From NCBI GenBank assembly GCA_021788095.1, contig JAJYLB010000008.1:47663-111662 (forward strand): a stretch of 64,000 bases of DNA, in the 5' to 3' direction. The notes below the pieces were generated by a model. It was not told where the DNA came from. It saw nothing but the letters and a program-made list of their open reading frames with translations, and made no database searches. The stretch is from Acidobacteriota bacterium (GTDB lineage: Bacteria > Acidobacteriota > Terriglobia > Acidiferrales > UBA7541). This document shows, one piece after another, positions 8,787-18,974 of the stretch; position 1 is the first letter of the stretch, and each line of letters opens with the position of its first letter. Position numbers and translations under genes: made by a program.

Positions 8787-10109
8787 CTAGGCCGGCACCC
8801 GCACCTGCCCGAGCGACTTGTCGAGCAGCCGGCTGGCTTCGTCGACGTCGGCTTTGGAAATATTCAGCGGCGGCGCCAGGCGGATGCAGTTTCCATAGAG
8901 GCCGCCCTTGCCGATGAGCAGGCCGTTCTCCCGCGCTCGCTCGAGAAGTTGGTTTGTTTCCTGCGGCGCCGGTTCCTTCGTTTTCCGGTCGCGCACGAGT
9001 TCCAATCCGAGCATCAATCCCTTGCCGCGCACCTCCCCGATCAGGGGATATTTCTGCTGCAGCTCGTCCAGCTTCTCCCGGAAGTAGGCCCCCACCGTAT
9101 CGCAATTTTCCAGCAGATGCTCCTCTTCGATCACGTCGATGGTCGCCCGGGCCGCTACCGCGCTTACGGGATTGCCGCCGAAGGTGGAGATGGTCAGGCC
9201 CTGGAATTTCCCGGCGATCTCAGGGCGGGTGACGGTCGCGCCCATCGGTGCGCCGTTGGCGATGCCCTTGGCGCAGGTGAGGATGTCGGGCACGACTTCC
9301 CACTGCTCGATTCCAAACCACTTCTTGCCGGTACGGCCAAAGCCGGTCTGCACTTCGTCGGAGATGAACAGGCCGCCGTACTCCTTCACCGCGCGGAAAA
9401 CGATCTTGAAATACTCGGGCGGCGGGGTGATGAAGCCGCCGACGCCCTGGATCGGCTCGGCGATGAAGGCCGCCGGCGCCCCGCTCGAGGCCGTTTCGAT
9501 CAGGTTGCGCACGTCATTGGCGCACGCCACGCCACAATCGGGATAGTGCAGGCCGAGGGGGCAGCGGTAGCAATAGGGGTTGATGGCGTGCTCGATGCCC
9601 ACGCTCACTACCCCGCCACGCCGCCAGGCCGCGTGCGCCGTCAGCGTTTTGGCCAACTGCGAACCGCCCGAGTAGGCGTGCCGCAGCGCGATCACGTCGT
9701 AGCGCCCGGTGGCCATCCGCGCCAGCATCACCGCCGCTTCATTCGCCTCGGTGCCGGAATTCGAAAAGAAGCTCTGGGTCAGCTTGCCCGGGGTGATCTG
9801 GGCGATCCGTTCCGCCAAGCCGACGATCTGCTCGTTCGGGTAGAGCGTCGAAAGATGCTGCAGCCGTTTCACCTGCTCCGCGACGGGCCCCGAAACCTTC
9901 GGGTGGCAGTGGCCCACCTGGATGGTCAGGATGCCTCCGAAGAAATCGAGATACCGGCGTCCCTCGATGTCCCAGACGTATTGCATCGAGGCGTGGTCGG
10001 CGACGAGCGGGTGCTCGAAGAAATTCGTAACCGCGGGCCAGAGGTATTCGCGGTGCTTGCGCACCACTTCGGCGCTGCGATCGGACTTTTGCGGCACGGA
10101 TGCGGTCAT
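8787..10109 (-). CDS. Class III aminotransferase (AGXT2-like beta-alanine/beta-aminoisobutyrate transaminase)
   Basis: The 440-residue PLP enzyme has fold type I class III features: SNSGTEANEAA (116-126), DEVQTGFGRTG with D251, and Schiff-base K281 (TCAKGIANG). A Cys-rich insert CYRCPLGL...CGVAC (residues 180-196) is typical of the AGXT2-like bacterial group. It should move the amino group of beta-alanine or 3-aminoisobutyrate to pyruvate or glyoxylate. It lies 74 bases behind upb and 29 bases before the ALDH, in pathway order. The start follows GGAGAG. Confidence 0.9.
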   Translation of the reverse strand: MTASVPQKSDRSAEVVRKHREYLWPAVTNFFEHPLVADHASMQYVWDIEGRRYLDFFGGILTIQVGHCHPKVSGPVAEQVKRLQHLSTLYPNEQIVGLAERIAQITPGKLTQSFFSNSGTEANEAAVMLARMATGRYDVIALRHAYSGGSQLAKTLTAHAAWRRGGVVSVGIEHAINPYCYRCPLGLHYPDCGVACANDVRNLIETASSGAPAAFIAEPIQGVGGFITPPPEYFKIVFRAVKEYGGLFISDEVQTGFGRTGKKWFGIEQWEVVPDILTCAKGIANGAPMGATVTRPEIAGKFQGLTISTFGGNPVSAVAARATIDVIEEEHLLENCDTVGAYFREKLDELQQKYPLIGEVRGKGLMLGLELVRDRKTKEPAPQETNQLLERARENGLLIGKGGLYGNCIRLAPPLNISKADVDEASRLLDKSLGQVRVPA

Positions 10110-10183
10110 GGGTTCTCTCCCCGAACATCTCTCGCCCGGCAGGGGGATCGGCTCTGGCGAGGGGGGTCCCCCGGCCGCGGCGG

Positions 10184-11086
10184 TTAGTCGGACGCTTCAG
10201 CCTCGCCGGCAATGCTGGCTCTGCCGATCGGTCCGTAGCTCTCGGGCCGGCGGTCGCGGAAGAACTGCCACACTGCGCGCACCTCGTCGATTTCTCCGAG
10301 GTTGAGGTCGGCGTGGAGCATCTCGTCCTTGTCGCGCGGCGATTGCGCGACGATCTTGCCGCGAGGGTTGCAGAAATAGCTCTTCCCGTAGAATTCTCCG
10401 ATCTTCCACGGCTGCTCGGTGCCCACGCGGTTGATCGCGGCCACGAAATATCCGTTGGCCACGGCGTGCGCCGGCTGCTCCAGTTCCCACAGGTATTCAC
10501 TCAAGCCGGCGACCGTTGCCGAGGGATTGTAGACGATCTCGGCGCCGTTCAGCCCCAGGATTCGCGCGCCCTCGGGGAAATGCCGGTCGTAGCAGATGTA
10601 GACGCCCACCTTCGCGTAGCGCGTAGCGAATACGGGGTAGCCGGTATTGCCCGGAGTGAAATAAAACTTCTCCCAGAAGCCGGGATTGCAGTGCGGGATG
10701 TGGTGTTTGCGATAACGCCCCAGGTAGCGGCCGTCGGCGTCGAACACGGCCGCCGTGTTGTAGAAGACGCCGGGCATGTCCACTTCGTAAATCGGAACGA
10801 CCATCGCCATCCGGTAACGCTTGGCCAGTCTCTGCATGCGAAGCAGCGTCGGGCCATTCGGCACCGGCTCGGTGAGTTCGTACCAACGGGTCTGCTGCTC
10901 GGCGGGGAAATAGGGCCCGTAAAAAAGCTCTTGGAGTCCCAGGATTTTCACTCCACGCTTGGCGGCCTGCGCGATCAGCCGCTCGTGCTTCTTGATCATC
11001 CGCTCCCTGATCTCCGATAGGGCGAATTTCTCCGAAGACCATTCGCAACGCGCTTGGATCAGCCCGCATCGCACCACCCTTGCCAT
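10184..11086 (-). CDS. Beta-ureidopropionase (N-carbamoyl-beta-alanine amidohydrolase), nitrilase superfamily
   Basis: The 300-residue protein carries the nitrilase-superfamily triad E53 (GLQELFYGPYF), K127 (YRKHHIPH) and C165 (YICYDRHFPEGAR). The CYDRHFPEGAR context is characteristic of beta-ureidopropionases. It releases CO2 and ammonia from N-carbamoyl-beta-alanine or N-carbamoyl-beta-aminoisobutyrate. It is the first gene of the minus-strand pyrimidine operon, with a GGAGGG ribosome site and its promoter presumably in 11087-11388. The neighbouring dihydropyrimidinase and transaminase confirm the pathway. Confidence 0.93.
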   Translation of the reverse strand: MARVVRCGLIQARCEWSSEKFALSEIRERMIKKHERLIAQAAKRGVKILGLQELFYGPYFPAEQQTRWYELTEPVPNGPTLLRMQRLAKRYRMAMVVPIYEVDMPGVFYNTAAVFDADGRYLGRYRKHHIPHCNPGFWEKFYFTPGNTGYPVFATRYAKVGVYICYDRHFPEGARILGLNGAEIVYNPSATVAGLSEYLWELEQPAHAVANGYFVAAINRVGTEQPWKIGEFYGKSYFCNPRGKIVAQSPRDKDEMLHADLNLGEIDEVRAVWQFFRDRRPESYGPIGRASIAGEAEASD

Positions 11087-11388
11087 GCTGTCCCTCCAAG
11101 ACCAATAACCCAGCCGCTCATTCTACTCCCGAAAGATCCTGCGGGCCGCATGCCCGTGCGCCGCCGACGCGAGGCCCGGGCGCCACGGTGGGCAATACCG
11201 CAGGAAGACTCGCCCCCGAAGTCGGCCGGTGCGGCGCGGGGAGAACCATCTCTCCCTTGCTTTCAGTACCGGTCTGGCATACGCTGGCCGCCGGATTCAG
11301 GGCCGAAAAGGGAGACCCCGGCGGGGAAGAGCTTTGAAATTCGCGCCGGGCACAGACGCGGCTCGGGACGGCTATTGGAGGTGCTCAG
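11087..11388. other. Divergent promoter region between upb and a TonB receptor
   Basis: This 302-bp spacer separates a minus-strand operon from a plus-strand receptor gene, so it should hold both promoters. I see no clear -10/-35 pair, riboswitch or palindrome. An open frame begins upstream at 11229 but only becomes receptor-like after 11550; the earlier part is out-of-frame read-through. Confidence 0.5.
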
Positions 11389-14300
11389 GTGACGACCCAA
11401 ACGAAGCGAGGGAAGGTGTGTGTGTGCTTGTTGGGCATCTTGACGGGGATTCTGTTCGCGCTACCCGCGCGCAGTCAGAGTTCGACCGCAGGAGCGATCC
11501 AGGGGACGATCCGCGACCCCTCCCGGGCGGTCATTGCCAGCGCTCGGGTAACCCCGCGACAAATACAGCCACCGGTGTGTCGTTGGCCACCACCAGCGAT
11601 GCGAGTGGCTTTTACACCTTTCCGCTCCTACCAGTCGGGACTTACACCATTGCCGTTCAACACGCCGGCTTTGCCAAGGTAGCGCGGGAAAACGTGGCGG
11701 TGGCCGTGGGCGCTCAGTTGACATTGGACCTGAGCCTGCCACTCGCCCAGCAGTCGTCAACAGTGACCGTAACCAGCCGCGCGCCCATCCTTGAGGCGAC
11801 CCGGAGCGCCGTCAGTGCGAATGTCAGCTCGCGGTCGATCGCGAATCTGCCAGTAAACGGCAGGAACTTTATGGACTTCGTCCTCCTCACGCCCGGCGTG
11901 ACCACCGACGTCCGCACCGGCGACATCAGCTTCGCCGGCCAGCGGGGAACGCTGAATTCGCTCGTCGTCGATGGCGCGGACGACAACAACACGTTTTTCG
12001 GCCAGACGCTCGGCAGGACCGGGTCGGGACGCGCGCCCTATCAATTCAGCCAGGACGCCGTCGCGGAATTTCAGGTCAAGTCGAACGATTATTCGGCGGA
12101 GTACGGCCACGCCGGGGCAGCCGTAATCAACGTGGTCACCAAATCGGGAACCAACCAGTTCCACGGCACCGCATTCGAGTTCTACCGGGACCGGGGCCTG
12201 AACGCCAACGATCCGATCGCCAAGGCCCAAGGCAAACCCCGGCAGGCCTACCACTACAATCAATTCGGCGGCAACTTGGGCGGGCCGATCCTGAAGGATC
12301 GGGCATTCTTTTTCTTCGACTACGACGGCCAGCGCAACACGACCGCGAATTTCGTTTTTCTGAATCTCCCGGCCGGGTTCGTTCCCTCGGACGCAAATCA
12401 AACCGCGGCGCTGAAGTATCTGGAGGCGCGCGCGAATCCTTATAACCAGGGCTTCAACCAGAACGACTATTTTGGGAAAGTGGACTGGCGGCTCTCGTCG
12501 GGAGAACTGCTCTCCGGCACTTACAACTCCCAACGATTCACCGGCCTCAATTTGGAGAACGGCGGTCCCCAAAATGCCTCCGAGCACACCGGAAGCTCGA
12601 ATGTCCATACCGACGCCACCGCGCTTACGCTCACCTCGACTCTTTCGCCGGCATCGGTGAACGTGCTCCGCTACAACTACACTCGCGACGACGAGCCCGG
12701 CCAGGCGAACAGCGACCTGCCGCAGGCCACCGTCAGACAAAACGGTCTCACCGTCTTGACGGTTGGGCGCAACTTTTTCAGCCCGCGCTTCACCAACATC
12801 CACCGCAACGCCTTCGACGACTCGTTCACGCACATTCATGGACGCCACAGCCTGAAAGCCGGCTTCCAGTTCCAACACGACAGCATCGACAACTTCTTCC
12901 CGGGGAACTTCTCCGGACAGTACTCGTTCAACAGCCTGGAAAGCTTTGGCGCCAACTTGAATCGAACGCCGGCGCCGGCGCCCGGCGACACCTTCGTCCA
13001 GGCGTTCGCCGGCACGGGCACCACCGGCCCTATCACCTTCCCCAATCTCACCGAGTACTCCGCATTCGGCGAAGACCAGTGGCGCGTGAAATCCAATCTC
13101 ACGCTGAATCTCGGCCTGCGCTACGATTTCGACGATATCGCCCAGCCGCCGACCTTCAATTCCGATCCGCAGCTTGCCGCGGCGGGCATTATCAGCAACC
13201 GGATTCACAACCAAGGCACCGAACTCGGACCGCGGGTGGGAATCGCCTGGTCGCCGCTCGCGAACAACCGGCTTCTGGTGACCGGCGGTTACGGCATCTT
13301 CTACGGCCGCACGCCGACGATCACCGTGGGGACGGCGATGTCGAACAACGGCTTGAACGTCACGACGCTGACGTTCACCGGCGGCGCAATCCCCGCCTAC
13401 CCCAACACTCTTTGCGGAGCGCCCACCCCCTCTCCCAGTTGCGCGGCGCCGACTGGAGGAACCTCGAGCCCTCCGATCGTCTTTGGTTTTCAGCGAAGTT
13501 ACAAGGAACCCAGCGTCCAGCAGATGAGCCTGAGCACCGAATACGCAATTCAGCCCGACATGGCGCTCACCATCAGCTACCTGCACGTGAAGGGGACGCA
13601 CCTGACCCGCACCATCGACATCAATCTCCAAGGCCAAATCCCCGAGCAGATCGGCATCTCGGGAACGAGCACCGCGCTCACCTACCTGGCTTTCGCCCCG
13701 ACGCGGCCCTTTACCCACTTTTCCCGCATCGAAGAGTTCCAGAGCAGCGCCGATTCGAACTACAACGGAATGACGGTGCAACTGGAGAAGCGCTTCTCCC
13801 GGAACTACGAACTGCTCGCCTCCTACACCTTCGGCAAAGTGATTGATAACGTGCCCGACGCCACCTCGGTTGTCCCGTTTTCCTTCGACGACGCCAAGGT
13901 TGTCGAAGATTCGCTGAACGTCAACCTGGACAAGGGGCCGGGCAATAACGACCAACGACACCGTTTCGTGCTCAGTGGCGTGTGGGACCTGGCCTACGCC
14001 GACCGGCTGGCGTCGCCGGCAGCCCGAGCCTTGCTGGGAGGCTGGGAGCTGAGCGGCATTTTCACTGCCCAGACCGGCCAGCCCTATTCCGGCCTGCTCG
14101 GCTTCGACCTGAACGGCGACAGCAATCGCAACACCGATCGCACGCCAGGACTCGGCCGCAACACGTTCAACCTTCCGTCGACCTATTCCCTGAATCCGCG
14201 GATCACCCGGACCGTCCGCCTGACCGAACGAACGCAGCTCCAGTTCATTGCCGAGGCGTTCAACATCTTCAATCGCGCGAACATCACCGGCGTGAACACG

Positions 14301-14468
14301 ACCGAGTACTCGGTGCAGAGCAGGTCCGGCTGCGCCTCTGGCACCGTGCTCAATCCGGCCGGCCAGTGCCTGGTTGCGCAGCCTTTATTCGGTGCGCCGA
14401 CCACCACCACGATCGACAACGGGCCGGGATCGAGGATCGTTCAGCTTGCGGTGAAGTTCACCTTCTGA
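11389..14468 (+). pseudogene. TonB-dependent receptor, CarboxypepD_reg (Oar-like) type, with an N-terminal frameshift
   Basis: A GTG at 11389, behind GGAGG, starts a signal peptide (LGILTGILFALPARSQSS) and the first strands of a carboxypeptidase-regulatory domain (GAIQGTIRDPSRAVIASARV). At about 11545-11555 the homology jumps to another frame, continuing NPATNTATGVSLATTSDASG and YTFPLLPVGTYTI, then the plug (NLPVNGRNFMDFVLLTPGV) and a long beta-barrel ending in LAVKFTF. Intact relatives have a few more residues at the junction, so a small non-triplet deletion is likely. The combined product would be roughly 1,025 residues. It is either a real pseudogene or an assembly error. Such receptors import large substrates, and its place beside pyrimidine genes suggests a nucleic-acid-derived ligand. 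Confidence 0.8.
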
Positions 14469-14543
14469 TTTCGGAGCCCAGCCGCCCCCACCACGGGGGA
14501 TCTCGGTCTCCCGGCGTCGCGCTGGAGGGCGGAAGACCGCCGG

Positions 14544-15155
14544 CTATGGCTTCTCGTCGGGGCCGCCGCTTGCTTCCGCTCCGCCGGGGACGTGTTTCAG
14601 GACGCTTGCATGGACGAAAGGCCATAGGGCGGGTAGAGCGATGCGGACGGCTTCCATGCGCTCAAGCACCTGCTCGCGCGTCGGACGATAGAGGCGCCAG
14701 GTGCCGCCGCCCGTCGCGAGGTTTTGCAGGAGCGCCTGGAAACGGTCGACCGCATGGGCGAAACGCGCCTCGGGCGTTTCGCCCCCTTCGAACTCCTCCC
14801 AGAGGCTTCGCAGCTCGGCCCCCAGATCCCCGGGCAGCATCCCGTAGAGCCGGTCGGCGGCCAGCCGCTCGCGGTCGGCGCGCGTCCGATTGGCGGCGCG
14901 GTCATAAGCGAAAGTGTCGTCCGCGTCGATTTCGACCAGATCGTGCACGGCGAGGATTTCGAGCACGCGCGCGAAGTTGACCGGCTCGGCCGCATATTCC
15001 CGCAGCACCATCGCCGTAAGCAGGATGTGCCAGGAATGTTCGGCGGTGTTCTCGCGTCGCGAGCCGTCGGCCAGCAGGGTGCGCCGCAAGATGCTCTTCA
15101 ATTTGTCGCTTTCGGTGAGGAAGGCGGTCTGGAGGCGAATCCGGTCGTCGTTCAT
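14544..15155 (-). CDS. HD-domain hydrolase (YfbR/HDDC2-like 5'-deoxynucleotidase)
   Basis: The 203-residue protein has the HD metal site of the YfbR/HDDC2 group: ENTAEHSWH (H40), VHDLVEIDADDTFAYD (H71, D72) and a later Asp in FAHAVDRFQALLQN. Known members dephosphorylate deoxynucleoside 5'-monophosphates. This fits the block because it would supply deoxynucleosides to Pdp, PunA and DeoC. The ribosome site is weak. It is followed in the same direction by nothing closer than the receptor's 3' end, and is preceded by the deoC - ALDH pair. Confidence 0.8.
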   Translation of the reverse strand: MNDDRIRLQTAFLTESDKLKSILRRTLLADGSRRENTAEHSWHILLTAMVLREYAAEPVNFARVLEILAVHDLVEIDADDTFAYDRAANRTRADRERLAADRLYGMLPGDLGAELRSLWEEFEGGETPEARFAHAVDRFQALLQNLATGGGTWRLYRPTREQVLERMEAVRIALPALWPFVHASVLKHVPGGAEASGGPDEKP

Positions 15156-15217
15156 GACCGCTATTCTGAAGGAAGCGGCGGCGGAAGGATAGGCTCGCCG
15201 CGCCCTTTCCCGCCCTT

Positions 15218-15236
15218 CCGCCTAAGGAAGAGGCGG
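15218..15236. terminator. Possible hairpin downstream of the deoC-ALDH pair
   Basis: CCGCCT (15218-15223) and AGGCGG (15231-15236) form a 6-bp GC stem around a 7-base loop, about 85 bases past the ALDH stop on the minus strand. No T-run follows, so termination is only a guess. Confidence 0.25.
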
Positions 15237-15321
15237 CAGGGCGCCGCGAACGCCAAGGACTCGCGCGCTTCCTTTCCCGGCTCGCACAGGTTTCCCGGGC
15301 GTGGCCGGAACGAGCGGGGCG

Positions 15322-17694
15322 TCATTCCCCGTAGGGCACCCAGATGTTCTTCACCTGGTAAGCGTGCTCGAGGAACCACCGGCTTGCGCCCTCCGGTGGA
15401 TGGAAGAGATCCATTTCGCGGCCTTCGTTGGTCCACACCTGCTTGAGATTTCCGACCGAAAGCGCCTTGGCGAGCGAGCACAGCGCTTCGTCACCATAGC
15501 ACCAGAGGGCATCGATGCCGTCGTGCTCGGCCAAAATCTTCAGCAACTCGGCAGCGCGGCCGGTGACGATATTCAACGCCCCCGCCGGAAAATCGCTGGT
15601 TTCCAGAAGCTGGTAGAGATCGCCGGCGACGAGGGGGTAGGTCTCCGAAGGCACGGCGACAACGGTATTCCCCGCGGCGAGCACGGGAAGCACGAGCGAA
15701 AAGAAGCCGAGCCAGGGATGGCGGGAAGGACAGACCACACCGACTGCGCCGATCGGCTCGTTCATGGCGATCGCGATGTTGCGGAACGGCGGGCTATGCA
15801 CGGCCCCATCGAACTTATCGGCCCAGCCGGCGTAGGTAAACAGGCGCTCGATGCTGAGGCGAACTTCTTCCCCGGCCTGCTTGGACCCGACCGCGGCGGA
15901 AAGGCGCCCGGCGATTTCCTGCGCGCGCTGAGAAAGATTTTCCGCCAGGTTAAAGAGAACTTGCGCGCGATTGTGCGCGGTGGCTCCGGCCCAGGAATGC
16001 GCTTTGCGAGCGGCTTCCACGGCGTTCCGGATGTCTTTACGATTGCCGAGCGGAGCTTCCCCGAGGATCTGGCCATTCGCGCCGCGAACCTCGATGCTGT
16101 AGCCGGAATCCGGGCGCGCCTGTTTGCCCCCGATAAAAAGCTTCACGGTGCGATCGATGAAAGGGCCGGGGACGCCGGGGCGCTCGGCCGAGCGAGGAGC
16201 GGATTCCCGAAGGACCGGAGCGTTCTGGAACCAAGCGGGCTGGAGGTATTCGAGCAGGCCCTCGCGCCCTCCTTCGCGGCCGTACCCGCTTTCGCGATAG
16301 CCTCCGAAACCGGAGGAGCCGTCAAACAGGTTCGTGCAGTTCACCCACACGACTCCGGCTTTGAGTTGCGCGGCAACGTGCAGGGCCACGTTGATGCTTT
16401 CGCTCCACACGCTGGCGGCGAGGCCGTAGGTCGAGTTGTTGGCCAGTTCCACGGCTTCCCGCGGCGTGCGGAAGGTCATGGCGGCGAGAACAGGGCCAAA
16501 GATTTCCTGCTGCGCGACGGTCGAAGTGGGATGAACGTTGGTCAAAAGGGTGGGCTTGTAATAGAGGCCCCGCGCGGGCAGATCGATATCCGGCTGCCAG
16601 CAGGTGGCCCCTTCGGCGATGCCTTGCTTCACCAGGCGGTCAATGCGCTCGAGCTGCACCTGGGCGACGATGGCCCCGACGTCGATGGCTTTATCCAGCG
16701 GCGAGCCGATGCGCAACTGGCGCATGCGATCCTGCAGCTTGCGCTCGAGCTTTTCCGCAATGCTCTCGTGCATCAGCAGGCGCGAGCCGGCGCAGCACAC
16801 TTGCCCTTGGTTGAACCAGATGCCGTCGACGACGCCCTCGACGGCGCTGTCCAGATCGGAATCCTCGAAGATGAGGAAGGGCGATTTGCCGCCCAGCTCG
16901 AGCGAAAGTCGCTTATGACTTTGCGCCGTGGCCCGGCGAATGGCGCGGCCGACTTCGGTCGAGCCGGTAAAGGCGATTTTGTCCACGTCGGGATGCTGGA
17001 CGAGCGCTTCCCCGGTCGAGCCGTCGCCGGTGACGATATTCACCACGCCGGCTGGCAAGCCGATTTCCTGGCTGATCTCGGCGAAGGCCAGGGCGGTGAG
17101 GGGGGTATATTCGGCGGGCTTCAGCACGACGGTGTTTCCGGCCGCCAGAGCGGGAGCGATTTTCCAGGAAAGCATCAGCAGGGGAAAATTCCAGGGAATG
17201 ATCTGGCCCACGACGCCGCAAGGAACGTAATCCGGAAATTCCTCCTCGAGCAACTGCGGCCAGCCGGCGTGATAGTAGAAGTGGCGGGCGACAAGCGGAA
17301 TATCGATGTCGCGGCTCTCGCGAATGGGCTTGCCATTATCCAGGGATTCGAGGACGGCGAGGCGGCGCGAATGCTTTTGCACCTGGCGGGCGAGCGCGTA
17401 AAGAAAGCGAGCGCGATCGAAAGGCGCAAGCGCTTGCCAGGCGGGCAGGGCGGCGCGAGCCGATTTCACGGCGGCATCGATATCGGCGGGACTGCCCTGG
17501 GCCACGTCCGCGATCTTCCCGCCCGTGGAAGGATCCGCGGTCTCAAAATACTTCCCGGCGAGCGGCGCGCGCCATTGGCCCTGGATGAAATGGCCGAAGC
17601 GGCGCGCGTGGCGGTCGAGCCAGAGGAGAGATTCCTTCGGGTCCTCGGGAGCAGGACCGTATTCCATCGCAACGAATTTTTCGGTCACGCCCAT
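15322..17694 (-). CDS. ALDH16-type tandem aldehyde dehydrogenase
   Basis: The 790-residue protein holds two ALDH units. The first (about 30-500) is complete: PWNFP, general base in LELGGKSP, and nucleophile in NQGQVCCAGSR. The second (about 530-790) keeps the nucleotide-binding part (VCPSRHPWLGF, VLAAGNTVVAVPSE) but is short and has no recognisable catalytic Cys loop. This active-plus-degenerate layout is known from ALDH16 proteins. The ATG at 17694 is preceded by AGGA, and the frame's upstream extension overlaps deoC and is rejected. It lies 35 bases behind deoC, which points to oxidising the acetaldehyde released from 2-deoxyribose 5-phosphate. Confidence 0.88.
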   Translation of the reverse strand: MGVTEKFVAMEYGPAPEDPKESLLWLDRHARRFGHFIQGQWRAPLAGKYFETADPSTGGKIADVAQGSPADIDAAVKSARAALPAWQALAPFDRARFLYALARQVQKHSRRLAVLESLDNGKPIRESRDIDIPLVARHFYYHAGWPQLLEEEFPDYVPCGVVGQIIPWNFPLLMLSWKIAPALAAGNTVVLKPAEYTPLTALAFAEISQEIGLPAGVVNIVTGDGSTGEALVQHPDVDKIAFTGSTEVGRAIRRATAQSHKRLSLELGGKSPFLIFEDSDLDSAVEGVVDGIWFNQGQVCCAGSRLLMHESIAEKLERKLQDRMRQLRIGSPLDKAIDVGAIVAQVQLERIDRLVKQGIAEGATCWQPDIDLPARGLYYKPTLLTNVHPTSTVAQQEIFGPVLAAMTFRTPREAVELANNSTYGLAASVWSESINVALHVAAQLKAGVVWVNCTNLFDGSSGFGGYRESGYGREGGREGLLEYLQPAWFQNAPVLRESAPRSAERPGVPGPFIDRTVKLFIGGKQARPDSGYSIEVRGANGQILGEAPLGNRKDIRNAVEAARKAHSWAGATAHNRAQVLFNLAENLSQRAQEIAGRLSAAVGSKQAGEEVRLSIERLFTYAGWADKFDGAVHSPPFRNIAIAMNEPIGAVGVVCPSRHPWLGFFSLVLPVLAAGNTVVAVPSETYPLVAGDLYQLLETSDFPAGALNIVTGRAAELLKILAEHDGIDALWCYGDEALCSLAKALSVGNLKQVWTNEGREMDLFHPPEGASRWFLEHAYQVKNIWVPYGE

Positions 17695-17729
17695 ATCGTT
17701 GTCCTGTTCCCCCCTTGCCGCCTTCTCGC

Positions 17730-18791
17730 TCACGCGATCGGGTGCCGGTAATCGGCCGAGTAGCGGCCGGTGGCATGATACTCGATCTGCCGTTCGATAT
17801 CGGCGAGCATGCCGCTGGCGCCAAAACGGAAAAGACGCGGCTCGAGCCAGGAACCGCCGAGTTCTTCCTTCATGAGAGCGAGCCAGTCGAGAGACTGCTT
17901 GGCGGTGCGAAGGCCGCCGGCGGGCTTGAAGCCGACCGCCATGCCCGTTTCCTGGGCGTATTCGCGAATGGCGCGCGTCATCACCAGGCCGACAGGGAGC
18001 GTAGCATTGACCGTTTCCTTGCCGGTGGAGGTCTTGATGAAATCGGCGCCGGCCATCATGGCCACGAACGAAGCGCGGGCCACGTTGCGCAGCGTGAGCA
18101 GATCGCCCGTGCCGAGAATGACTTTCAGCCGCGCCTTGCCGCAAGCATCCTTGAACGCGACGATTTCGTCGTAGAGTCTCTGCCACTCGGCGCCGAAAAC
18201 GCGCCCTCGCGTAATGACCACGTCAATTTCGTCGGCGCCGGCCTCCGCGGACCGGCGAATCTCGGCGATACGCTCTTCGAGGGGAGAGAGCCCCGCGGGG
18301 AAACCCGTGGATACGGCGGCCACTTGGATGGAACTGCCCTCCAGGGCGCGGCGGGCTGTCTCGATGAAGTGGTGATAGACGCAGACGGCGGCGACGCGGA
18401 GGTGGAGTTCCGCGATCCCGAGTTGTTCCACGAGTTCCTGCTGCAGGGGCTGGCGCGCTTTGGCGCAGAGACGGCGAACGCGCTCGTCGGTATCGCCGCC
18501 GGAAAGCGTGGTGAGGTCCATGCAAGCGATGGCGCGAAGCAGCCATGCGATCTGCCAATCCTTCTTGACGGTGCGGCGCTTGACCATGGTCGCGGCGCGG
18601 TTTTCGACGGCGCTGGTATTCACGCGAACGTTTTCGATCCACTCGAGATTGAAAGAGGTGCCGCGATTCGGCTGGAGGGACCTGCCGGAATAGACGGCGA
18701 AGGCGCTCGCAGGCGGCGCGCCCGGCGAAGGAGCAAGGGAGTTGCCATGACGATCGGCAAGGTCAACGCCCGGCACATTTTCGCGGGTCAT
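17730..18791 (-). CDS. deoC: Deoxyribose-phosphate aldolase
   Basis: The enzyme cleaves 2-deoxyribose 5-phosphate to glyceraldehyde 3-phosphate and acetaldehyde. Active-site residues are visible: D92 (MDLTTL), Schiff-base K253 (GADFIKTSTGK) and the proton-relay K288 (GFKPAGG). At 353 residues it is longer than the E. coli enzyme because of a ~70-residue N-terminal extension, as in many long bacterial and eukaryotic DeoC forms. AGGAG supports the ATG. It is paired with the ALDH16 protein and sits in a nucleoside-catabolic block with Pdp and PunA, the source of deoxyribose 1-phosphate. No phosphopentomutase is visible in the window. Confidence 0.95.
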   Translation of the reverse strand: MTRENVPGVDLADRHGNSLAPSPGAPPASAFAVYSGRSLQPNRGTSFNLEWIENVRVNTSAVENRAATMVKRRTVKKDWQIAWLLRAIACMDLTTLSGGDTDERVRRLCAKARQPLQQELVEQLGIAELHLRVAAVCVYHHFIETARRALEGSSIQVAAVSTGFPAGLSPLEERIAEIRRSAEAGADEIDVVITRGRVFGAEWQRLYDEIVAFKDACGKARLKVILGTGDLLTLRNVARASFVAMMAGADFIKTSTGKETVNATLPVGLVMTRAIREYAQETGMAVGFKPAGGLRTAKQSLDWLALMKEELGGSWLEPRLFRFGASGMLADIERQIEYHATGRYSADYRHPIA

Positions 18792-18974
18792 GACTTACTC
18801 CTGGGCGCCGCTGCACATCCGATTTCCTCGGTGGGGAAAGGATAGCACTGTAAGGGCCGGGGAGCGAGAGGGGAAGGGGCGCCGATTTCGCCAAGTTGCG
18901 CCGAGGCCAAGGAGTCCTTCGCCGCTCCCGGCAGGAGCGCCGTGCCAGCGATCAGCCGCGCCCCTGGGCTTCGG

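Noticed and set aside
11757..17751. Long open frames antisense to the TonB receptor barrel (11757-13961) and to the ALDH16 gene (15301-17751)
   Set aside because: No motifs, compositions rich in Arg, Gly and Ala, and the opposite strand carries well-matched families.
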